From: Paraflavitalea sp966211765
Lineage (GTDB): Bacteria; Bacteroidota; Bacteroidia; Chitinophagales; Chitinophagaceae
Reading direction: 5' to 3'
NCBI GenBank assembly: GCA_966211765.1
Contig: CBIHOV010000025.1
Location: 1-64,000, forward strand
Length of the DNA: 64,000 nucleotides
This document shows, piece by piece, positions 33,379 through 43,457 of this stretch (positions are counted from its first letter, which is position 1; the number at the start of each line of letters is the position of its first letter). A program made the translations under genes and the position numbers. Below the pieces are notes generated by a model. It was not told the DNA's origin, did no database searches, and saw only the letters and a program-made list of their open reading frames with translations.

Positions 33379-35529
33379 TTAGTCGTTCACTTTCAGCTTT
33401 CCTTTCACCTTGGCAATCACTTCTTCAGCGATGTTGGTAGGTGCAGGAGAGTAATGGCTGAACTCCATGGTAGAAGTAGCACGGCCAGAGCTTAAGCTAC
33501 GCAATTGTGTTACGTAACCAAACATTTCACTCAGGGGAACTTTGGCTTTGATAACCTGGGCACCTGCGCGGCTGTCCATACCTTCAAGCATACCACGGCG
33601 ACGGTTAAGGTCACCAGTAACATCACCCATGTATTGGTCAGGCGTAATTACTTCTACTTTCATGATAGGCTCCAGCAATACGGGTTGTGCTTTACGGCCT
33701 GCTTCACGGAAACCTTGCTTGGCGCAAAGTTCGAAAGACATGGCATCAGAGTCAACCTGGTGGAAGCTACCATCAAATACGCGGATCTTCACATTCTCTA
33801 CAGGGTAGCTGGCCAAAACGCCAGTTCCGAGTGAGTTCTGGAATCCTTTTTGGATAGCGGGAACGAATTCACGGGGGATAGATCCACCGAAAATATCATT
33901 CACAAACTGGAGGTTATCTTTTGGATTTGCTTCCAGCCATTCCTGATCTGCCGGCCCGAGTTCGAAGATGATATCAGCGAACTTACCACGACCACCGGTT
34001 TGTTTCTTCAGGATCTCACGGTGTTCAACAGATTTACGGAACGCTTCTTTATACGCCACCTGGGGAGCACCCTGGTTTACTTCTACTTTGAACTCACGAC
34101 GCATACGGTCGATGATGATCTCCAGGTGCAACTCACCCATACCACGAAGGATGGTCTGACCGGTATCTTCATCTGTATTTACACGAAGTGTAGGATCTTC
34201 TTCTACCAGCTTGCCAATGGCCATACCCATTTTATCCACGTCGGCCTGCGTTTTAGGCTCGATCGCGATCGCGATCACCGGCTCGGGGATAAACATGTTT
34301 TCCAAAGTGATCGGATGGTCCTCATCGCATAGGGTATCACCGGTCTTGATCTCTTTGAAACCAACTGCCGCACCAATATCACCAGCTTCGATGAAGTCGA
34401 TCGGGTTTTGCTTGTTGGCAAACATCTTCATGATACGGCTGATACGCTCTTTCTTACCACTTCTTACGTTCAATACATAAGAACCGGCATCGAGGTGGCC
34501 GCTATAGCACCGGAAGAACGCCAGACGACCTACGAAAGGATCGGTCATGATCTTAAAGGCCAATGCAGCGAAAGGCGCTTTGGGATCAGGCTTACGGGTG
34601 ATCTGCTCACCAGTATCAGGATCGGTACCCACAGTATCTTCGATGTCTAACGGAGAAGGCAGGTAACGGCAAACTGCATCCAAGGCTGTTTGTACACCTT
34701 TGTTCTTGAAAGAAGAACCACACATCATCGGAACGATGCTCAGGTCGATCGTAGCTTTACGGATCGCTTCATGCACTTCATCTTCAGAAATGGTATTGGG
34801 ATCGTCGAAGAATTTCTCCAACAGTTTATCGTCGTATTCTGCAACCGCTTCAATCAGGTTTTGCCTCCACTCTTCAGCTTCAGCCTGCAGATCAGCAGGA
34901 ACAGGAATCTCGTCGAAGGTCATACCTTCTGTTTCCATGTGCCAGATGATTCCTTTCATTTTGATAAGGTCAACCACACCCCTGAAATCATCTTCTGCAC
35001 CGATAGGCAATTGCAAAGGCACGGCTTTAGCGCCGAGCATTTCTTTAACCTGCTTAACCACCATCAGGAAGTCAGCACCGGAACGGTCCATTTTGTTAAC
35101 GAAACCGATACGGGGAACCTTATAGCGATTAGCCTGGCGCCAAACAGTTTCAGATTGAGGCTCTACACCATCAACCGCAGAGAACAGGGCGATCAAACCA
35201 TCCAGTACACGCATTGAACGCTCTACTTCTACAGTAAAGTCCACGTGACCCGGAGTATCAATAATGTTGAAATAATAGTTTTTGGTGTTGGCATCTACCT
35301 TACCCTTATCGGTAGGGAAATTCCACTGGCAGCTAACAGCCGCAGAGGTAATAGTGATACCTCTTTCCTTTTCCTGCTCCATCCAGTCGGTAGTAGCTGC
35401 ACCATCGTGCACCTCTCCAATCTTGTGAATCATACCGGTGTAGCGCAGGATACGCTCCGTAGTAGTGGTTTTACCGGCATCAATGTGCGCCGCAATACCA
35501 AAGTTTCTCTGTAATCGTAAGTCTGCCAT
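33379..35529 (-). CDS. fusA: Translation elongation factor G
   Basis: 716 residues, full length. The GTPase domain shows AHIDAGKTTTTERIL (P-loop), DTPGHVDFT and NKMDRSGAD. Domain IV carries the GRGKFAD segment and the C terminus the LSSGRATSTMEFSHY block. EF-G moves tRNAs and mRNA during translocation and takes part in recycling. In the usual str operon it lies between rpsG and tuf or rpsJ; here it stands alone with its own -7 box and terminator, flanked on both sides by genes for secreted proteins. No tuf gene is in the window. Confidence 0.98.
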   Translation of the reverse strand: MADLRLQRNFGIAAHIDAGKTTTTERILRYTGMIHKIGEVHDGAATTDWMEQEKERGITITSAAVSCQWNFPTDKGKVDANTKNYYFNIIDTPGHVDFTVEVERSMRVLDGLIALFSAVDGVEPQSETVWRQANRYKVPRIGFVNKMDRSGADFLMVVKQVKEMLGAKAVPLQLPIGAEDDFRGVVDLIKMKGIIWHMETEGMTFDEIPVPADLQAEAEEWRQNLIEAVAEYDDKLLEKFFDDPNTISEDEVHEAIRKATIDLSIVPMMCGSSFKNKGVQTALDAVCRYLPSPLDIEDTVGTDPDTGEQITRKPDPKAPFAALAFKIMTDPFVGRLAFFRCYSGHLDAGSYVLNVRSGKKERISRIMKMFANKQNPIDFIEAGDIGAAVGFKEIKTGDTLCDEDHPITLENMFIPEPVIAIAIEPKTQADVDKMGMAIGKLVEEDPTLRVNTDEDTGQTILRGMGELHLEIIIDRMRREFKVEVNQGAPQVAYKEAFRKSVEHREILKKQTGGRGKFADIIFELGPADQEWLEANPKDNLQFVNDIFGGSIPREFVPAIQKGFQNSLGTGVLASYPVENVKIRVFDGSFHQVDSDAMSFELCAKQGFREAGRKAQPVLLEPIMKVEVITPDQYMGDVTGDLNRRRGMLEGMDSRAGAQVIKAKVPLSEMFGYVTQLRSLSSGRATSTMEFSHYSPAPTNIAEEVIAKVKGKLKVND

Positions 35530-35588
35530 GACTTTGTTGTTGTTTTCTGTTTAATATGAGTGCAGGGGATACCCTGAAAATAAGTGCG

Positions 35589-35596
35589 CAAAGGTA
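35589..35596 (-). promoter_or_regulatory. -7 box of fusA
   Basis: TACCTTTG on the minus strand, the same octamer as in the rpsJ and rpsL promoters. The -33 region is poor (CTG about 21 bases away). Predicted leader of about 55 bases. Confidence 0.6.
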
Positions 35597-35730
35597 TGCA
35601 AATTCTCCGTGAAAAAGCAGATTGCAGAAGATCAAAAGATTAAATGTGGAAAACCAGTAAAATCACCGCCAGCCAGAAGTTTTATCCGTCGCCCAATTTG
35701 CAAAAATACCTTCTTTTTACCGCCGGCTAA

Positions 35731-35762
35731 AATAAAGCCCCACCAAATGGCAGGGCTTTATT
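35731..35762 (-). terminator. Terminator of the M57 metalloprotease gene
   Basis: AATAAAGCCCCACC pairs with GGCAGGGCTTTATT with two wobbles; the A-rich left side gives the U-tract on the minus strand. It is 28 bases after the stop. Confidence 0.8.
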
Positions 35763-35789
35763 TTGTGCAGTAAAAAGGTTAATTATCAA

Positions 35790-36590
35790 TTACTTGTACA
35801 AATAATCCAAGGCAGTTTTATCATTATTATTGAATGGACGGTTTTGGCCGGAACCAATACAGGCCAGCATCCAGGAATTGGGATCAGGCCCTACAGCAGT
35901 ACCCGGAATGTATACAGCCCCTACTGTGGAAGCTCCTTCATTTACAGGTGAGCCGCCGCAGCTAAAGCTGCGATCCATATAATCAGTATGGCGGAAACCG
36001 ATGCAATGCCCTATTTCATGGGCCAGGATGGACGCCACAGTGCTTTGGGGTTGATTGCCGATAGCCCTGGAATTTACCTTGATCTGTCCATATGGACTTC
36101 CTGCATTCGTGGGAAATCCAGCTGAAGCCAGGTAATTCCCATTGCCTTTTACGATGCTGATGGCAGCACCGGATGACACACGCTGGAAAGTAATACGGAG
36201 GCCCTGAGCATTGTACCGGCTAATGGCCTCATCCAGTGCAGCCACATAAGAAGAAGGCAACTGTGACGCAATACTCACAGTAATGGTGCGGGGCAGGGCT
36301 GTTACCAGGTTGTTGGTGCGGTATTGCTCTTCAGTACCCACCCGCAGAAACCGGGTTTCCGGTACCGCAGCAAGGTCTTGTTCAGAAAGCAAAATATCGC
36401 CTTCTACTATATAATAGCCGTCTTCATCCAGCGATACATTTTTGTTACTAAAACCAAGTTGGTAGATCTTATCCAGAGAAGCCTGGGAAATTTGTTGAGA
36501 GGCGTCTGAAGAAGTATTTTTTTTACAAGCCGGTCCCAGGAAAACCAGGGCAGCAATAAGAATGGCAGAGGCAAAAAGTAGTTTTCTCAT
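35790..36590 (-). CDS. M57-type HEIGH metalloprotease lipoprotein
   Basis: 266 residues from MRKLLFASAIL. The open frame runs 75 codons further upstream but that part has no signal character, while the chosen start gives a clean lipoprotein signal with lipobox FLGPAC (cysteine near residue 22). The zinc site is HEIGHCIGFRHTD, the HExxHxxGxxH pattern of metzincin-like peptidases and typical of the M57 (dual-action HEIGH) family. Likely anchored on the outer membrane as a protease. It is divergent from the subtilase at 36861; 270 bases separate them. Possible role in processing the neighbouring exported proteins is only inference. Confidence 0.85.
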   Translation of the reverse strand: MRKLLFASAILIAALVFLGPACKKNTSSDASQQISQASLDKIYQLGFSNKNVSLDEDGYYIVEGDILLSEQDLAAVPETRFLRVGTEEQYRTNNLVTALPRTITVSIASQLPSSYVAALDEAISRYNAQGLRITFQRVSSGAAISIVKGNGNYLASAGFPTNAGSPYGQIKVNSRAIGNQPQSTVASILAHEIGHCIGFRHTDYMDRSFSCGGSPVNEGASTVGAVYIPGTAVGPDPNSWMLACIGSGQNRPFNNNDKTALDYLYK

Positions 36591-36860
36591 AACAAATGTT
36601 CGTTTTGAAGTTAACAATAAGGTTGGGTGCAAAGCAGGCATTACCGCACAATGATGTGTTTGTATAAATACTTTTTCTAATATAGCAGAAATAATGATTA
36701 TCTTATCAAGAAGAAATAGCAACCACATTGCAGAAATGACTAAAAACGACTTACCTGATCTATATGTGGAAAAAATGATGCGCAAGCAACTGGCTTCAGT
36801 AATGATAAAAACCACCTTATACCGGCCGATTATCTAATTTTAAAGGAGCTGCTACCGATT

Positions 36861-39479
36861 ATGAGAATTTATATCCTGCTAATCACCTTGTTCCTAAGTG
36901 GCCCGGCCGTGCTAATGGCGCAAGAGAAAACTGCCATCAGCCGGAAGCTATCTCCTTTATTGAAGGCTTCCAAAATACCTGTTGATCAGGAGGGTATTTA
37001 TTGGATTATTACGACTGATGTCCAACTTTTCAAAGACTTCCTGTCGTCTCACAAACTTTATGGTATTATCAGGCAGGAATATCCCGCCACGAAGCTATTG
37101 GTCATTCATACCACCAGGGCGTTGATAGACTCTCTTATTCTTCCTTCTACATTGGTATCATTTGCAGATATTCATCGCATCCCAAGGGAAGAATCGGTGT
37201 TGAACAGCTTTGACAACAGCACCAACCAAATTAATACAGTTCATGGTTTGTATCCTGTCCTCAATGGCAATGGGCTCACCGTATCGGTAAAGGAAAATAA
37301 GCCCGACACCACAGATATTGATTTTACCGGCAGGTACCTGACTACTCCTCTCAGCTCGCCTACCATCACCCAGCATGCCGGCATTATGAGCACACTCATC
37401 GGTGGCGGGGGCAATAGTGATTATTCCGGTAAAGGGGCCGCCTGGGGCGCCACGCTAAGTTCCTCCGACTTTGCCAGCCTGCTGCCGGATGCCAACACCG
37501 CCTACCAGCAATACCATATCACTGTTCAGAATCATTCCTATGGTACGGGGGTAGAAAATTATTACGGGGCCGACGCTGCCGCTTATGATGCCAGCAGCAT
37601 TGCCAATCCTACTCTGTTGCACGTATTTTCAGCCGGTAACTCAGGCAACCAAACCAATACACAGGGCCTTTATTCCGGTATACCCGGCTATGCTAACCTG
37701 ACCGGCAGCTTTAAGATGGGCAAGAATATGATCACCACAGGCGCCATGAATAGCATGTACCAGGTGGAGGCGCTTAGCTCGAAAGGCCCCGCTTATGATG
37801 GCCGGATAAAACCAGAGTTGGTGGCTTTTGGCGAAGATGGCAGCTCGGGAGCTGCGGCCATCACTTCGGGCATTGCCCTGCTGGTACAACAGGCTTTGAA
37901 AAATGTTACGGGCCAATTGCCAGCCGCATCACTGGTAAAAGCCATCCTGCTTACAACCGCGGATGATATTGGCATACCAGGCATTGATTTTCAAACGGGC
38001 TATGGTAAGGTCAATGCAGTCCGGGCGGTTGAAGCAGCGCAAAAGGGCACGTATGCTTCCGGCCATATTGCCCAGGGGCAATTGCATACTACCCCAATTA
38101 CCATTCCAGCAGGTATACAGCTGGTCAAACTCACCCTTTGCTGGTATGATGCGCCAGCCGCCCCCAACGCTGCCAAAGCCCTGATTAACGATATTGACCT
38201 GGAGCTGATCAATACCAGCACCGGCCAGCACTGGCAACCCTGGGTATTGAGCCATTCTCCACACCTGGATTCATTGGCAAAGGGAGCTGTCAGAAAAAGG
38301 GATAGCCTGAATAACAATGAACAGATCACACTGAACAATCCTGCGCCAGGCGATTATATTATTCAGGTAAAAGGTTATTCCGTTCCCTCCGGACCACAGT
38401 CATTTGCACTTGCCTGGTGTTTGGATACTGCCGACCAGTTCCGCTGGTATTTTCCCATTAAAGCCGATCATGTACGCGGGGGTGAAAACAATGTTATCCG
38501 CTGGGCTTCTACTTTTGCCGCAAATGATCCGGCCCGTCTCGAATACTCTACGGATGGCGGCCATCGATGGGAGCTGATCAGTAACAATGCAGACCTGGCA
38601 AAGGGTTATTATCAATGGACGGCGCCAGATACCTGTACCACTACCCTGCTGAAGATAACTACTGACAATCATACTTTTTTATCTGACACCTTCAGCCTCT
38701 CCTCAAGGCTGAAAGCCAATACAGGTTTCAATTGCAGTGACTCTTTTCTGCTTACCTGGAACAGACCTGCCGGGGTAAGCAAGTTTGTGGTTTATACATT
38801 AGGGACAAACTACCTCACGCCATTACTCACTACCACCGACACCAATGTTGTATTGAGTAAAGCTACAAACCCTGCCTTGTATTATACTGTTGCACCTCTG
38901 CTGGCCAATGGCTATAGCGGCATGAAAGCCTATACCTTCAATTATACTGAACAGGGAGTAGCCTGTTATATCAAAGGTTTCCTGGCCGATCTTGCAGATA
39001 ATACGACCAGATTAATGATTGAATTGGGAACACGTTATGCGGTACAGAAAATAACGGTGGAGAAGTTGGGCATTTCGGGATATAGTAGTTTGCAATCAAT
39101 AGAGCCGGTAAATGCATTACAATACCAGTTAACTGACAATGCATTGCATCGCGGGGTGAATACTTACCGCCTGAAAATTCTCCGCACGGATGGTTCCGTT
39201 ATTTATAGCCAGCCCGAAACAGTGTATAATTTACAGGATGCCGGTTATATCGTTTATCCCAATCCTGTAAGTGCCGGGGCTAAGCTGAATATTCTTTCTG
39301 CCATACCCGGCAACAGCTCCATTATCCTGTTCAACGCAACGGGCCAGCAGGTATTACAAAAAAAGCTGGCAGAACTGCATGAGCAATTACCCTTGCAGGC
39401 GCTACAAAGAGGCATTTATTTCTACCTGATACGGAAGGATGGACAAAAAGAGCAGACCGGGAGTATTTTTATTTATTGA
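36861..39479 (+). CDS. T9SS-secreted subtilisin-like (S8) protease
   Basis: 872 residues, the only large plus-strand gene in the first 46 kb. Signal peptide to VLMAQ (residue 21). The catalytic histidine is in ITQHAGIMSTLIGGG (about residue 172), the oxyanion asparagine in FSAGNSG (about 260) and the nucleophile serine in GSSGAAAITSGIALL (about 329), where classical enzymes have GTSMAAP. The aspartate is probably in the PDTTDIDFTGR stretch (149-154) and not in a DTG motif. Beta domains and a T9SS sorting domain (VYPNPVSAGAKLNIL to TGSIFIY) follow. An AAGGAG-like sequence lies 12 bases before the start. Secreted or surface protease; substrate unknown. Confidence 0.9.
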   Translation: MRIYILLITLFLSGPAVLMAQEKTAISRKLSPLLKASKIPVDQEGIYWIITTDVQLFKDFLSSHKLYGIIRQEYPATKLLVIHTTRALIDSLILPSTLVSFADIHRIPREESVLNSFDNSTNQINTVHGLYPVLNGNGLTVSVKENKPDTTDIDFTGRYLTTPLSSPTITQHAGIMSTLIGGGGNSDYSGKGAAWGATLSSSDFASLLPDANTAYQQYHITVQNHSYGTGVENYYGADAAAYDASSIANPTLLHVFSAGNSGNQTNTQGLYSGIPGYANLTGSFKMGKNMITTGAMNSMYQVEALSSKGPAYDGRIKPELVAFGEDGSSGAAAITSGIALLVQQALKNVTGQLPAASLVKAILLTTADDIGIPGIDFQTGYGKVNAVRAVEAAQKGTYASGHIAQGQLHTTPITIPAGIQLVKLTLCWYDAPAAPNAAKALINDIDLELINTSTGQHWQPWVLSHSPHLDSLAKGAVRKRDSLNNNEQITLNNPAPGDYIIQVKGYSVPSGPQSFALAWCLDTADQFRWYFPIKADHVRGGENNVIRWASTFAANDPARLEYSTDGGHRWELISNNADLAKGYYQWTAPDTCTTTLLKITTDNHTFLSDTFSLSSRLKANTGFNCSDSFLLTWNRPAGVSKFVVYTLGTNYLTPLLTTTDTNVVLSKATNPALYYTVAPLLANGYSGMKAYTFNYTEQGVACYIKGFLADLADNTTRLMIELGTRYAVQKITVEKLGISGYSSLQSIEPVNALQYQLTDNALHRGVNTYRLKILRTDGSVIYSQPETVYNLQDAGYIVYPNPVSAGAKLNILSAIPGNSSIILFNATGQQVLQKKLAELHEQLPLQALQRGIYFYLIRKDGQKEQTGSIFIY

Positions 39480-39501
39480 GTATTTCGTGCTGTGGGTAAA
39501 C

Positions 39502-39526
39502 AAAAAACCCCGCTTGCGCGGGGCTT
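39502..39526 (-). terminator. Terminator between the convergent subtilase and Cys-repeat genes
   Basis: CCCCGC (39508-39513) and GCGGGG (39518-39523) form a perfect stem with loop TTGC. Six A on the left give a strong U-tract for the minus strand; the right side is weaker for the plus strand. Confidence 0.85.
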
Positions 39527-39551
39527 AATGTTCTTAAACCTCAAAAAAGCG

Positions 39552-42500
39552 TTATTCAAATATTACTTTGTATACAAAAGTTTCCTGGCTGCTGAGCGCT
39601 GTGATACGTAGCATATAGACACCACTCTTCACACGGGCATCCCGATGGTATTGTACGGTAGTTTGCTGTACTTTTTGTACCAGTTGCTCATGAACTATCT
39701 GCCCGGTGGCACTGAGCAGGGACAGCTTATAACTTTCCTGCTGCCTTGCCGACAAGGAGATGTTCAATACTTTTTGAACCGGATTGGGATACAGTGAAAC
39801 AGCCCGCACAATAGCCATTTTGATATTGATGATATTGCTGTACGTAGTCTTATTATTCTTGCCGATGATCCGCAAGCGGTAATAATTGACACCTGTCAAC
39901 GGTGTCTCATCGGTAAATGCATATATCGTATTCCCGCCCGACTGACGGGAGTTTACATTACCGATGGCAGTATATGGACCATTATTAGTGGCGCTACGTT
40001 CAATAAAGTATTCTTTGGAATCTACATCCTGCTGGGCTGTCCAGTTCAATTGCACTGCGCCGTTTATATCCTTTCCTGATAACTTAACCTGCCCGGGAAG
40101 TATACCACTACACATCCCTGATACGTGGAAATAGGAAATCTTGGATAAACATCCGCCGTTTACCGACATATGGCATACATACATACCGGTATCGGATGGC
40201 AGCAGGTAAGCAATCTTATAGGTTGTACTGTTGCTCACTAACACGCTGTCTACAGCCGATGTCTTCTTGAACCATTTATAGGTAGCATTGGCAGTAGAAT
40301 CCACATGCAATGAAACATCACTATAATAACAATCCGAGCTGGCATAGATGATGGTATTGGCCAGCGGCAGGATGTTTACGTCATTTAAGGTAGCATTACC
40401 GCAGGCATCCAGTGCCCGCAAACGTACGAGAGAATATTGCACACCATTGGTAATCGTGAATACAGGGCTTGTTTGGCCGGTTGTATTGATACTGGGTGAA
40501 GCAGGGATACTGCCGATGATCTCATAAGCGAAAGGCCCGGTTCCACCGGTCACTGCTGCTCCGACACTGAAATTATTGTTATCGCACTGGTAAGCGGCCG
40601 ATTGTTGCAAACCCGGGAAGCTATACGGAACCACATCGATGGTATCATATATTTTTCCGGTACAGTTGGGAACACTGTATTGCACAATATAAGTAGCAGG
40701 TTCCAGGTCTACGAACTTGAAGGAAGAACCTACGTTGGAAGTAAAAGTAATATTTACTGCATTTGTATTCTTTTTGATGATCACAGGGGTTACAACACCC
40801 ATGTTGGAATTGACATCAATATCGATATCGGTAGCACCATTTTCCCAAACACCGGAAGGACATTTTGATTTCACAAACTTGGTCTTATTCAATATGCTGG
40901 GGCGTGGCGTAACCTTGGCTGTATCTCTTACATTACAATTGTCGATACCTATGACGGTATATTGTTGTCCGCCTGTAAGCGGCTGCAGTGCATTGATCAT
41001 TACGGGGCTGGTAGCTGAAGTAACTGAGGTTACCAATACACCTACCGGGTTCAATACATCTATCTTATACGGCGCATTGCCACTGTTAAAGGTTACCTTA
41101 ACGTCGGTGGTTCCAAAAGTACAGGATTCCATAGCCGTTACAGCAATACTAATGGGCACCGGATCGGCATTGATACGCCGGACAATAACGGTATCGTAGC
41201 AAGTATCTTTGATCTTTACATCATAATATCCGTAGGGCAGGTTGTTGAAAGTACCATTGGTACTATTGGCTACAAAATTGCCCAGTGTATCATAGATATT
41301 GTACGCAGGATTCTTCAGGTTGTTTTGACCGGTCACTTTAGCCGTGAAGGTGGCACATGCCTTATTACTGATGGTAACACTACCTGCCGAAGGCACATCT
41401 CTCTTTACAGTAAAGCACCTTTCCATGAGTGTATCATAACAGGTATTCCTTACCTTGATACAATTATACCCATAAGGCACATTGTTGAAGGTACCGGTGG
41501 TATTGCTATCGATAGCTACATTGGAAGCATTGTACAAGATGTATTTAGGATTGGTAAGATTGGAGCCGGTTACTTTAGCAGTTACGACATCACAACCTTT
41601 ATTGCTGATATTAACAACGGACGAAAGAGAAGGCTTAGGCCTAATGGGCTCAAAACATCTCCTGATCACCGTATCATAACAACTTGCATTGTTGGTCATA
41701 CGGATACAGTAATATCCATATGGCAGGTTATTAAATATTCCGTCGGTATTGCAGGCTACCTGTACGTTATTTACATCGAACAAACAGTAGTTGGGATTAT
41801 TCAGATTGGTTTGCCCGGTCACCTTAACGTTGAAAGAGTTACAGTTTTGTGTAATATCCACGTTGGTGCCAATGGCAGGTATCTGCCTCGGGATGGTAAA
41901 ACACCGCTCGATGGTGGTATCATAACAAACATCGTTCTTAATACGTATGCAATAGCGGGTATTGTACAAAAGGTTTCCAAAATTACCGGTTGTGTTACAG
42001 GCAATAAGCACATTACTGCTATTGTATAAACAGTATTGAGGGTTGGTAAGATTTGCCTGGCCCGTTACGCTGCCGGTAAAATTATTACAAGTTGCACTAC
42101 TGGTAGTAATATTCAGCGCCACATCGGGCTTGGGTGCTTTTTCGGTAAAGCACTTTGTGATGGTCGTATCATAACAACCATCTTTTATTTTAATGCAATA
42201 GGCTCCATAAGGAATATTATTAAACACGCCATTTGGGCTGGTTGCAATCTGTACGTTGGTGACGCTGTTGACCAGGGTATAAGTAGGATTTGTCAGGTTG
42301 GCCTGTCCCGTTATAGAAGCTGTAAAGGTAGCACATGCCCTGTTGGAAATGCTTACAGTACCCGCCACAGCCGGCTTGGGCCTTGCGGGCGTGAAGCAAC
42401 GTTCAATGGTAGTATCGTAACAAATATCCTTTATACGCATACAATAGTTGCCATAAGCCAGGCCCGTGAAAATGCCGGTACTGTTGGAACTTATTTTTAC

Positions 42501-43457
42501 ATTGCTGCTATTGTATAAGTCATACACCGGATTGGTCAGGTTGCTTTGACCGGTAGCTTTTGCATCGAATGTATTACACAGGAAATTAGAAGTAGTAATG
42601 GCTCCGGCCACGGAAGGCTTGTTGGGATCGACCCAGTTAGTAACCGTTGTGGTACCGCAGGGATCTTTCACGACTACTTTCACCGAACGTTTATTGCCGA
42701 TAAAAAAGCGGAAGTTGCTATTGGTTGACCACACTGTATCACCGGTACTTCTCACCACACCATACTTAAAACCATTGAATGTGGTTGTATTGCCTTTGCT
42801 GTCTTTAAGTTTTACGGTTACCTGGGCGCTATCGCAACCAACTCTACCCACGGTAACACCATCTACCCACCATTGGTAGTTAAGGATTGTAACACGCCTG
42901 GTTTGCTGACCACCGCAGGAGTCTTTTAATTCTATGGCATATTCTCCCGCAATGAGGCCGGAAAAATTTCCAGTAGAATTGGTAGTACCTACTTTAGTTG
43001 GAGAAGGGGCTACGATGGTATAAATAAAAGGAGATCTGCCACTAAGCAGACCGGTTACACTAACTGTTCCATCTGTACCGTTCATACAGGTAACATCAGT
43101 CTTGCTTAATGTAAAGCGGGGATCACTATAGGATCCCGGAACGATGACATTGTATTTTTCGGTGACGCAAGCGGTATTGATATCTTTTACACTTACTACA
43201 TAAGTGCCAGCTGAAAGCCCGGTAATGTTGGTGGAGGAGGTATAGGCTGTGGTAACGGGCCCTGTTACTTTAATATTATAGCTACCAGTACCGCCGGTGA
43301 TATTCACCTTAATACTTCCGGTAGCAATACATCGTGACTCTTTAGTGGTGAAAGTAAAGTTAAGTGTAGAACAATCCTGGGCCAACCCTATCAGAGGGGG
43401 CAGGTAAAGAAGGGACATAAGGATCCCCGTTCGCATCAGTTTCAACAGGCTCTTCAT
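39552..43457 (-). CDS. T9SS-secreted protein with six cysteine-containing tandem repeats
   Basis: 1301 residues, signal peptide to LIGLAQ (residue 27). Residues about 28-190 hold two SprB-like repeats (GSIKVNITGGTGSYNIKV, then LSAGTYVVSVKD). Residues about 287-770 are six tandem repeats of about 82 residues with the frame C-x-F-x-x-x-VTGQxNLxNPxY, YGxYCxxIKDxCYDTxIxRCF. A region with C-terminal beta domains and LYPNPVQKVLNIS to VYKVIFE (T9SS tail) follows. SprB itself is a gliding adhesin of Flavobacterium, so a cell-surface adhesin is plausible, but no direct orthology is claimed. It lies between the subtilase (convergent) and rpsG. Confidence 0.88.
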   Translation of the reverse strand: MKSLLKLMRTGILMSLLYLPPLIGLAQDCSTLNFTFTTKESRCIATGSIKVNITGGTGSYNIKVTGPVTTAYTSSTNITGLSAGTYVVSVKDINTACVTEKYNVIVPGSYSDPRFTLSKTDVTCMNGTDGTVSVTGLLSGRSPFIYTIVAPSPTKVGTTNSTGNFSGLIAGEYAIELKDSCGGQQTRRVTILNYQWWVDGVTVGRVGCDSAQVTVKLKDSKGNTTTFNGFKYGVVRSTGDTVWSTNSNFRFFIGNKRSVKVVVKDPCGTTTVTNWVDPNKPSVAGAITTSNFLCNTFDAKATGQSNLTNPVYDLYNSSNVKISSNSTGIFTGLAYGNYCMRIKDICYDTTIERCFTPARPKPAVAGTVSISNRACATFTASITGQANLTNPTYTLVNSVTNVQIATSPNGVFNNIPYGAYCIKIKDGCYDTTITKCFTEKAPKPDVALNITTSSATCNNFTGSVTGQANLTNPQYCLYNSSNVLIACNTTGNFGNLLYNTRYCIRIKNDVCYDTTIERCFTIPRQIPAIGTNVDITQNCNSFNVKVTGQTNLNNPNYCLFDVNNVQVACNTDGIFNNLPYGYYCIRMTNNASCYDTVIRRCFEPIRPKPSLSSVVNISNKGCDVVTAKVTGSNLTNPKYILYNASNVAIDSNTTGTFNNVPYGYNCIKVRNTCYDTLMERCFTVKRDVPSAGSVTISNKACATFTAKVTGQNNLKNPAYNIYDTLGNFVANSTNGTFNNLPYGYYDVKIKDTCYDTVIVRRINADPVPISIAVTAMESCTFGTTDVKVTFNSGNAPYKIDVLNPVGVLVTSVTSATSPVMINALQPLTGGQQYTVIGIDNCNVRDTAKVTPRPSILNKTKFVKSKCPSGVWENGATDIDIDVNSNMGVVTPVIIKKNTNAVNITFTSNVGSSFKFVDLEPATYIVQYSVPNCTGKIYDTIDVVPYSFPGLQQSAAYQCDNNNFSVGAAVTGGTGPFAYEIIGSIPASPSINTTGQTSPVFTITNGVQYSLVRLRALDACGNATLNDVNILPLANTIIYASSDCYYSDVSLHVDSTANATYKWFKKTSAVDSVLVSNSTTYKIAYLLPSDTGMYVCHMSVNGGCLSKISYFHVSGMCSGILPGQVKLSGKDINGAVQLNWTAQQDVDSKEYFIERSATNNGPYTAIGNVNSRQSGGNTIYAFTDETPLTGVNYYRLRIIGKNNKTTYSNIINIKMAIVRAVSLYPNPVQKVLNISLSARQQESYKLSLLSATGQIVHEQLVQKVQQTTVQYHRDARVKSGVYMLRITALSSQETFVYKVIFE
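41160..42599 (-). repeat. Six tandem 82-residue coding repeats
   Basis: Six units of about 246 bases inside the 1301-residue gene. Each begins with a strand ending in a cysteine, has TGQxNLxNPxY about 20 residues on, and ends in CYDTxIxRCF. Units 1-4 keep most cysteines; unit 5 keeps the core but lacks Q in TGQ; unit 6 has lost the last RCF cysteine and the YC cysteine (YGYYDVKIKD, VIVRRI). Confidence 0.85.

Noticed and set aside
33379..35529. Search for tuf beside fusA
   Set aside because: No elongation factor Tu gene lies between fusA and rpsJ or elsewhere in the window; in this phylum it is commonly elsewhere.
36591..36815. 75-codon upstream extension of the metalloprotease gene
   Set aside because: It lacks any signal or family similarity, while the start at 36590 gives a clear lipoprotein signal peptide.
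41325..42518. Long plus-strand frames opposite the Cys-repeat gene (234 and 160 codons)
   Set aside because: Shadows created by the tandem repeats in the real minus-strand gene.
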